Assembly: GCA_946803715.1 (NCBI GenBank)
Contig: CAMPET010000036.1
Location: forward strand, 128,234 to 140,019
Length of the DNA: 11,786 nucleotides
Source: Beroe ovata
Lineage: Eukaryota > Ctenophora > Nuda > Beroida > Beroidae
Reading direction: 5' to 3'
The notes under the pieces are model-generated. The model saw only the letters and a program-made list of their open reading frames with translations. It was not told the DNA's origin and made no database searches. Below, piece by piece: positions 6,566 to 11,786 of the stretch (positions are counted from its first letter, which is position 1; the number at the start of each line of letters is the position of its first letter). Made by a program: the position numbers and the translations under genes.

Positions 6566-7277
6566 CAAGCGCTCCAAATGGTGAGCTAAGTATTCGGAGA
6601 TCATAGTGTAATGCCTCGCGGAATAGTGCTCTTACCTCATATTTTAGGTAGCAACTAGAAATTGTATTGCAAGATGGTTCGGTTTTATATACTTATTAGA
6701 CGGTATTATGTAGTTGGTAAGACGAAGTTTACTAAGACGAAGTAATAGGTGAGCGATGTTTTGACCGGTTATAACCTTTTGAGACTTTAGTTTAACTTCC
6801 GCCTAGCTGCCGTATAAAAGCTGTTAAACTTCACCAGTATTGTAAAACTGAAGCCATTTTTGGGTGGCATTCGAATGTCAACAATTATTGTTGCCAAGAA
6901 GTTGAATTATTAGTTCCCACGATTACTATCTCTATATCTCTCACGTAGCGAGTAGAGGATTAACAGCTGAGGCTTCATGCAGTATATGCTACAGATATAA
7001 TACACCCTTTCTCAAACAGCACAGTTAATTACTGCTTCTTAGACTGATTGTTTTCAATGATTTAGGTGTATTGCGATAGTTTTTAGTTGAATACTGATAT
7101 TTTGATAGTATATGTATGTGGATTGTGGAACTGGTATGAAGTCAACTTTGACGGATATTATAAAAACCCTATTTGAGGTATGATGCGGGAGGTAACTATC
7201 TGACTCTGCTGTCGGAAGTAATGGGCAGAAACAATCAGGTTATTGAGCAACTTCGCCAGTGGGAACAAAATTTAACC
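6566..7277. other. Non-coding stretch with a TATA-like site
   Basis: An 11-bp direct repeat TAAGACGAAGT occurs at 6718 and 6733 (period 15). TATAAAAG at 6813-6820 is a good TATA-box match on the plus strand, but no downstream reading frame supports a promoter. No exon is seen. Confidence 0.4.
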
Positions 7278-7311
7278 GTGAAATTATTCCTGAAGTGAAA
7301 TTATTCCTGAA
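7278..7311. repeat. 17-bp perfect tandem duplication
   Basis: GTGAAATTATTCCTGAA occurs at 7278-7294 and again at 7295-7311 without change, followed by a further GTG. Confidence 0.95.
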
Positions 7312-7357
7312 GTGCGAGACCGTGCTGGCACGAAAACCGTACATCACAATAATTTTG

Positions 7358-7661
7358 TCACTTCGGCACCCAACCACTAAAATTGGTTTTGTCTACTACC
7401 ACTGTGATTAAGCACTCCCAGTTTTGTGGTAATGCCACTGGTATCAGGCTGCATGCGTAGTGGTAATGTTTGTTCAGTATTAAAACTTGCGTATAGCTTC
7501 CATCGATATATATTTCATCGTAACTCGATAACCAATTACTCCCGTCCATTTAAAAGGTTCAGTTGAAATCGGCCATTTGGTTGATATATGTCAATCATTG
7601 CTGTTGTTATAGTTGTGCTGACGTGAGTCTATGCTCACTGCCAATCTGCGATGGGACATAC
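7358..7661. other. Probable start of the intron after the hexad-repeat exon (minus strand)
   Basis: Immediately downstream of the donor on the minus strand. A 63-codon minus-strand frame (7549-7358) lies here, but no acceptor precedes it and no domain is recognised, so it is not called as an exon. Confidence 0.4.
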
Positions 7662-7664
7662 CTG
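7656..7664 (-). other. 5' splice donor, CAG|GTATGT
   Basis: The minus strand reads CAG (7664-7662) followed by GTATGT (7661-7656), a near-ideal animal donor. It cuts the long frame after codon 266 in phase 0. The eight codons and stop that follow (to 7635) are then intron read-through. Confidence 0.75.
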
Positions 7665-8459
7665 TAGGAATATCTTCTCGGACATCCGCTTAGTCCCATC
7701 GCTCCCAGCTGGTCTCAAGTGCTCCGTGTAGTTCTCGAAACTTCTCCTCACCAGGAAATGTTCTCTTGTTTCCTCCGCCTCCTCCCTCTTTTCCTCTTCC
7801 TCATCTCCTCCCAGCTCCGCAGCACTTGGGATCCGATGAGCGGAACACCGCCGTGATGACGGCAGCCCCAAACTGCTACCCATCCCGTGCAACAGTACAG
7901 GCAATACATCATCAGTAGGCTCTATATGCTGTTCACCAGACGCATCACCACTAGCTGGATTCTCTCCACTGACAGTTTTATCTGGTTCATGCTGATCAGT
8001 TGCTTCTTGTGCAGCGGGTTCCTTTGCCACATCAGCTGGTTGTTGTTCTACAGCTAGTTCATATTCTGCAGCTCGTTCCTTTTCCACATCTAAATCTGGT
8101 CTCGGTTCTGCAGCTGGTTCCTTTGCCACATCCACATCTGGTCTCTGTTCTATTGCTAGTTGCTGATCTGCAGCTGGTCTCTGATCTACATCTGGTTCCT
8201 GTTCTATAGCTAGTTGCTGATCCACATCTGGTCTCTGTTCTACATCTGGTTCCTGTTCTATAGCTAGTTGCTGATCTGCAGCTGGTTCCTTTTCCACATC
8301 CGCATCTGGTCTCGGTTCTGCATCTGGTGACTGTTCTATAGCTAGTTGCTGTTTTGCAGCTGGTAGTGGTTCATGTTCAGAATCTGGACTCTGTTCAACA
8401 GCTGGATGTTCAGATGATGCCTCTTCTATTGCTGGCTGTCTTTGAAATCCTGTTTCCAT
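7662..8459 (-). CDS. First coding exon of an acidic hexapeptide-repeat protein, partial gene
   Basis: A 266-codon exon. The ATG at 8459-8457 has G at -3 and +4, and an in-frame TAA two codons upstream marks it as the first Met unless that TAA is intronic. The protein has three parts. Residues about 19-150 are a degenerate hexad repeat with Pro or Leu every six residues (for example P71, P77, L83, P89, P95, L101, P107), grouped into an 18-residue unit that starts QQLAIEQ at 37, 63, 81 and 99, rich in Glu, Asp, Gln, Pro and Ala. Residues about 151-218 are a polar linker with a hydrophobic patch (VLPVLLHGMG). Residues 219-266 begin with a Glu/Arg run, then a basic-aromatic segment (FLVRRSFENYTEHLRP). 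There is no signal peptide or membrane span. The repeat part is probably disordered. No family is recognised and function is unknown. Other exons should lie to the left; none is established. The length and regular in-frame repeats make it by far the strongest coding call, although a coding minisatellite could inflate an accidental frame. Confidence 0.7.
8008..8403. repeat. Coding minisatellite, 18-bp unit (54-bp higher-order)
   Basis: The DNA behind the hexad repeat. On the plus strand, units such as GATCTGCAGCTGGTTCCT recur every 18 bp with substitutions, with a few 6-bp insertions where VEKEPAA or VAKEPAA occurs. Two 54-bp blocks around 8148-8216 and 8200-8270 are closest to each other. All length changes are multiples of three, so the minus-strand frame is kept. 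Confidence 0.85.
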
Positions 8460-9055
8460 AGCTTAACGACGAAAAACTTCAACTCGTCGAAACAATAAAA
8501 TCGAAATTGCTCAAGTTCGAAAGGGTATGATTGTATGTATAGTCGAAAATTAGAACATGAAAAAGGATACTATCCTAATCTATGTAACATGTATACCATG
8601 TATCAGTAGCTAGCGAAAGGAGAGCCACCAACTCCTATACCACAGACTTTACTTAAATCTTAAAATATGAGCTCCAATGAAAACATTTCCCGTTGCCTAG
8701 GGAACCCTAATGCATATATACCGTTATCCAATAACTGGTGACGCGCATTTCCTAAGTAATTGTATCTGCTATGGAGTACGGAATGGGCCTCTTACTGTTT
8801 TCTTCATGGCTGAAATTTGATGATAAGGGTTTAAATTAAGATTATGTTAAACTTAAAAGACAGATGTGTCTTTGTCCACCCATGACGTGTATAATTATAT
8901 GCGTGACACCCACTCATAAAATATAGTGAGGTTGATGTTATAGCTTTATAGTGAGGCAGGTATAATAGTTATAGTCAGGTGCTAACTGTTTGTTATACTA
9001 ATAGGCCACACTGAAATGAGCTGGATATACCGGACGAAGTAGGTGCGCATGACTT
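8460..9055. other. Upstream flank of the hexad-repeat exon, non-coding
   Basis: This would hold the 5' UTR, a 5' intron or the promoter of the minus-strand gene. A weak acceptor-like TTTTTCGTCGTTAAG ends two bases before the ATG. TATAGTGAGG occurs twice (8922-8931 and 8947-8956). No clear TATA box or initiator can be fixed. Confidence 0.4.
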
Positions 9056-9072
9056 GTTGTTATGGTAACAAC
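9056..9072. repeat. Small hairpin, 7-bp arms
   Basis: GTTGTTA, TGG, TAACAAC. Confidence 0.7.
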
Positions 9073-9408
9073 CTATCCTACTAGGTACGAAGCTACACAT
9101 TACTTATCATTGCCTTATGACACGCCATTGTTCCACTCTTTGTGTTTAACTTAATGTCAAGTGGCATAATCTCCTATCTCTCCCCTAGTACCACCCCTCC
9201 TGACTTCCTGCAGCAAATTCCGCTGTGTTCACACTGTGTCAGACTCATAATCAAATCAACATAAAGTCACCTTCCATAATTCATACAGATTCCGCTATGT
9301 CTATCAGTTTTTAGTCCTGTTCAGCAAAACTGAGCTAATAAGCCTAACCAACAATGTTAAGACATATCTGTAGTGTCTGACAAAACTTAGTTACCGTAGT
9401 GTCAGCAT
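9073..9408. other. Non-coding stretch
   Basis: I see no exon or RNA gene. The only repetition is a pair of ATTCCGCTNTGT words near 9216 and 9290. Confidence 0.5.
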
Positions 9409-9433
9409 TCTACAATTGTAGACACAAGTGTCT
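9409..9433. repeat. Two adjoining palindromes
   Basis: TCTACAATTGTAGA (9409-9422, perfect 14 bp) overlaps AGACACAAGTGTCT (9420-9433, six-base arms, AA centre). Confidence 0.85.
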
Positions 9434-9534
9434 CGACAGTCTGGAACCGAGGTTATCGCTCTAGGTTGTCGCTAGTCTAGTAAGAGCTGCATAATATACT
9501 CATTTAGCTAGACCAGTTCAGTGACACTTGTAAC

Positions 9535-9792
9535 TTGATTGTTAGGGTCTTTGCAAATAGGGGCAGTCGGCAATTCGCATTTCATCCGGCTTATTATCAA
9601 TTCAAAGACATAGATCCTCTATTATCTGCCAATTTCATTTTACTTTTTATGAACGAATTTGGTAATAAAACGAATAATTTTATTTTTGAGTGCCATGTAT
9701 TTAGTATAGGTATTATGCCTTGGCAAAGCAATCCGTTGATAATAATATTTTATCGTCATTGTCTTTGTAGTATTATACACCGGGGACTGTAA
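9535..9792 (+). other. Open frame before a polyadenylation signal, possible terminal exon
   Basis: One frame is open for 85 codons from 9535 to TAA-free sequence ending in a stop at 9790-9792. It begins without an ATG, and TTGATTGTTAG ending at 9545 could act as a weak acceptor. The peptide is aromatic and hydrophobic (AYYQFKDIDPLLSANFILLF, later IIIFYRHC); no family is recognised. Its only support is position: the stop lies 33 bases before the first AATAAA. A chance frame in AT-rich DNA is likely. Confidence 0.2.
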
Positions 9793-9825
9793 TACTTTAA
9801 TGAGCTAAGGTGTAATATTTGATGC

Positions 9826-9885
9826 AATAAAAGAATAAAGTATTGCAACTAACAAATTGTGATCTCTGCTTTTTGTGTCTCTGCT
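9826..9885 (+). terminator. Putative polyadenylation site, double AATAAA plus GT-rich element
   Basis: AATAAA at 9826-9831 and again at 9834-9839, followed by a GT/T-rich stretch at about 9858-9885 (TGTGATCTCTGCTTTTTGTG). This is the expected layout for transcript cleavage on the plus strand, around 9845-9860. The gene it would terminate is not identified with confidence. Confidence 0.4.
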
Positions 9886-10003
9886 ATAACCCTCCGTCGT
9901 ACCTTGATACCCTCAGTATTTCCTCCCTAGTCCCGCAAAATCTAGACGTGGAACTGCGCGCATACCAGTTTCTTATAACTCCTCAATGAGGATGGCGGTA
10001 GCC

Positions 10004-10058
10004 AGCATTATGTCTAGATCCCCATGAGGAGTCCTCATGGTGATCTAGACATAATGCT
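10004..10058. repeat. 55-bp nearly perfect palindrome
   Basis: Outer arms of 17 bp, AGCATTATGTCTAGATC (10004-10020) and its exact complement (10042-10058); one C-T mismatch (10021/10041); inner arms of 9 bp, CCATGAGGA (10022-10030) and TCCTCATGG (10032-10040); single central G. Pairing continues outward as TAGC...C on both sides if a 3-bp gap (AAT) is allowed on the right. A related CCTCAATGAGG palindrome lies at 9981-9991. With a one-base loop, it is not a typical microRNA precursor. Confidence 0.97.
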
Positions 10059-10059
10059 G

Positions 10060-10845
10060 ATTGCTATTAAGATATAATAACATGACTATAGTGCCTGCTG
10101 ATGTGGTTGCTATGTGTCATCCCATTCCCAAAATCATTTCAGCAAATTTGCGCAGAAGACTCCTCAACCATATTGTCCAATGCCCATACTCCAAATATTA
10201 TAGTCCATGGCACCCACAGTCATGCACCCGCCAGACCTACATTAACATAATACTTTTATGATATTGAGGAGGTACCCACTACCTATATTATATTTTGCCC
10301 TAAACCTAGGTTTTTACACGTCAGACGACAGCGGAATATAAATTAATCACACATACAGACATATATTATACAGGATAAATTAGCATCCATGATTTTATCC
10401 CTGCGCGGTGTGGTATTGCGGACACCAGCTGTTTCGTACTATGTCGGCTGGGCGGCTTATAGTGCATTTTTTTATTAAATTTACATATTATATTACCTCC
10501 GCCATATATTCATAGGTCTGAATACTTGGTAAGTAGTAAAAGTACACAATGATGATTCCTATAGGGTACAAGATGTGTCTAATTCTTGGTAGCGAAAGCG
10601 TGTTACCGATCATGATATCATTGGGAAATTCTTTCAGGGGTTGTCATATGGCATAGTGAAGGTTCACAGGCAAACATGACAACTTGAGGGTCCCCAAACG
10701 AAATAAATTACATACCTATTTTACATCCATGCAATGGTTGCACATATTTTGTTCCTTAAGCATTTGTCAACCTGTGTATCGCCAAAAATGTAATAATATA
10801 ATGCCATGATCGTGAAATTATTGTAAGATCGCATCCCGCAATGCA
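10060..10845. other. Non-coding stretch
   Basis: AT-rich with no supported exon. A donor-like TTGGTAAGTAG occurs near 10527-10537 with no open frame behind it. A short plus-strand frame immediately right of the palindrome has no ATG support or recognisable product. Confidence 0.45.
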
Positions 10846-10847
10846 TT

Positions 10848-11120
10848 TATTCTGAGAACTAGAAGATGACCATGTCAAAATCTGCGTGATTGCTAGGACG
10901 CTCACTAGGACACAATTCAACAATCTCATATACAGACGCATTGTCTCATGGGATGAAGGGTGTATCAGTGATAGGTACATATTTCTTGTACTTTTCACCC
11001 CAGGAGATAAATATTGCAGCATGCGTCTCTACTATGTGAGATTGTTGAATTGTTTCTTGATGATCGTCCCAGAGCACAAAAATCACGTAGATTTTGACAT
11101 TCAGGTCATTTTCTCAGAAT
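10848..11120. mobile_element. Long imperfect inverted repeat, foldback or MITE-like
   Basis: Left arm about 10848-10962, right arm about 10989-11120, with a short spacer. Best-matching blocks: 10872-10891 against 11081-11100 (19 of 20 complementary) and 10912-10930 against 11035-11053 (18 of 19). TTCTGAGAA near 10849 pairs with TTCTCAGAA near 11111, and a weaker inner block (TCTCATGGGATGAA versus the complement of TTCACCCCAGGAGA) extends toward the centre. Gaps of 4-12 bp separate the blocks. Frames on opposite strands both spell RLLNC at the arms, as expected of an inverted duplication. No transposase or target-site duplication is seen. Confidence 0.75.
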
Positions 11121-11201
11121 GGCTGAGAGAGAGAGTGCATTAATGTGCCAACCTATTGCGTATCTGTCTATCTAGATACATAACGAGCCGATAATTGACT
11201 T

Positions 11202-11253
11202 GGTGTGCTGAGCAATGATATTGATAATGGATCACAATTCACACCAGCACACC
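11202..11253. repeat. Inverted repeat, 9-bp arms, 34-base spacer
   Basis: GGTGTGCTG (11202-11210) and CAGCACACC (11245-11253) are perfect complements. A 10-bp palindrome TATCTAGATA lies just before, at 11169-11178. Confidence 0.7.
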
Positions 11254-11290
11254 CATGGATCATGAGGCATGTGCTATGTTCCCCATTTTT

Positions 11291-11339
11291 GTGTGTGTGG
11301 ATGTGTGTGTGTGTAAGTGTGCGTGTGCGTGTGAGAGAG
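11291..11339. repeat. TG microsatellite with GA end
   Basis: Imperfect TG repeat passing into GAGAGAG. Confidence 0.95.
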
Positions 11340-11547
11340 TACTAAGTGTGACTATAGCTGTCACATCTACATAATATATCGTGTTTCCTCCTAAAGAACA
11401 GTGGGATAAATAGATCAGTGCACCAAACAATAAACGCAGCTGTCTCGTCTATACTCCTCGTCGGCGATACACATATACATGAGCTACTTATACAACATAT
11501 ACTCACGAATATATAATATCCGAACAAATCTGACGAGACTCCGACGT

Positions 11548-11757
11548 TCATTGTACGCTGCACATTATAGTGATGCCGCATATTTTATAGCCCATGCCAC
11601 GGGATGTTTTCATAATTGATTTTGTTATTGTAACCACGCTTGACTCTCCATAATTTCGAGTTGATGGGCCACGACTCCGTTGGTAGTATTGATTGTGCCT
11701 TTCATCACCAGCACATCTCTCGCCTGAGGTCTGAGCATCACACACACGAGCGTCCAT
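11548..11757 (-). CDS. Small hypothetical minus-strand frame, doubtful
   Basis: An ATG near 11757 opens a frame of about 70 codons on the minus strand. Its first half has ordinary composition (CAGDERHNQYYQRSRG); the second half is hydrophobic and Met/Ile-rich. No domain is recognised. It might be a partial exon with more sequence beyond the CA repeat, or chance. Confidence 0.18.
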   Translation of the reverse strand: MDARVCDAQTSGERCAGDERHNQYYQRSRGPSTRNYGESSVVTITKSIMKTSRGMGYKICGITIMCSVQ

Positions 11758-11765
11758 AGGCACTG

Positions 11766-11786
11766 ACACACACACACACACACACA
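11766..11786. repeat. CA microsatellite at the right edge
   Basis: Perfect CA repeat running to the window end, with a shorter CACACACA nearby (about 11738-11746). Confidence 0.95.

Noticed and set aside
8000-8209. Plus-strand frame rich in Leu, Val and Pro within the minisatellite
   Set aside because: It is the antisense reading of the hexad repeat and has no independent support.
10004-10058. MicroRNA precursor
   Set aside because: Arms are almost perfectly paired, total length is too short and the loop is one base, unlike known animal precursors.
10756-11143. Overlapping frames on both strands (10756-11022 minus, 10886-11143 plus)
   Set aside because: Shared RLLNC-type words come from the inverted repeat rather than from two genes.
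1-11786. CRISPR array, bacterial operon, prophage or integron
   Set aside because: There are no regularly spaced repeats with unique spacers and no prokaryotic gene layout. The sequence has animal-type microsatellites and splice signals.

Overview
The window looks like nuclear DNA of an invertebrate animal. It is roughly 40% G+C and gene-sparse, with long non-coding stretches, many microsatellites and small tandem repeats, hairpin-forming inverted repeats, and one convincing coding exon that ends in a consensus splice donor. Nothing bacterial or viral is evident: there are no operons, no ribosome-binding-site-led reading frames, and no recognisable rRNA, tRNA or CRISPR. I cannot name the species. 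The window starts and ends in dinucleotide repeats (TG at the left edge, CA at the right), so it may be a whole contig broken at microsatellites; this is inference.

Layout. 1-400: TG microsatellite and a GTT-rich tract. 440-484, minus strand: the conserved core of a hammerhead self-cleaving ribozyme, the most informative RNA-level signal here. 680-1940: a small minus-strand frame, a telomere-like CCCTAA-type patch, two TCACGTGA octamers, and a CpG-rich patch with three CACGTG E-boxes inside an open frame that follows a good splice acceptor. 2081-2238: a nearly identical 79-bp tandem duplication. 2721-3539: an 18-bp tandem pair and two weak candidate plus-strand exons. 3727-4340: a weak candidate minus-strand terminal exon, then a compound foldback repeat (about 45-bp inverted arms, 51-bp tandem modules, GGATCAGG/TGACCC motifs) and a 20-bp tandem pair. 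4640-6570: many short perfect palindromes and hairpins.

7662-8459, minus strand: the best gene, a 266-codon exon of an unrecognised acidic protein. It begins with ATG in good context, is dominated by a hexapeptide repeat, and ends at a phase-0 CAG|GTATGT donor. The rest of the gene should lie to the left, but intervening exons were not identified with confidence. 8460-9825 is mostly non-coding. A double AATAAA followed by a GT-rich stretch (9826-9885) suggests a plus-strand transcript end. 10004-10058 is a 55-bp almost perfect palindrome. About 10848-11120 is a long imperfect inverted repeat whose arms each fall in a reading frame on opposite strands. TG/CA repeats close the window.

No multi-gene system can be assembled. 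The points most worth follow-up are the hammerhead core, the two long foldback elements, the 55-bp palindrome, the hexad-repeat protein, and the concentration of CACGTG sites in the left half only.
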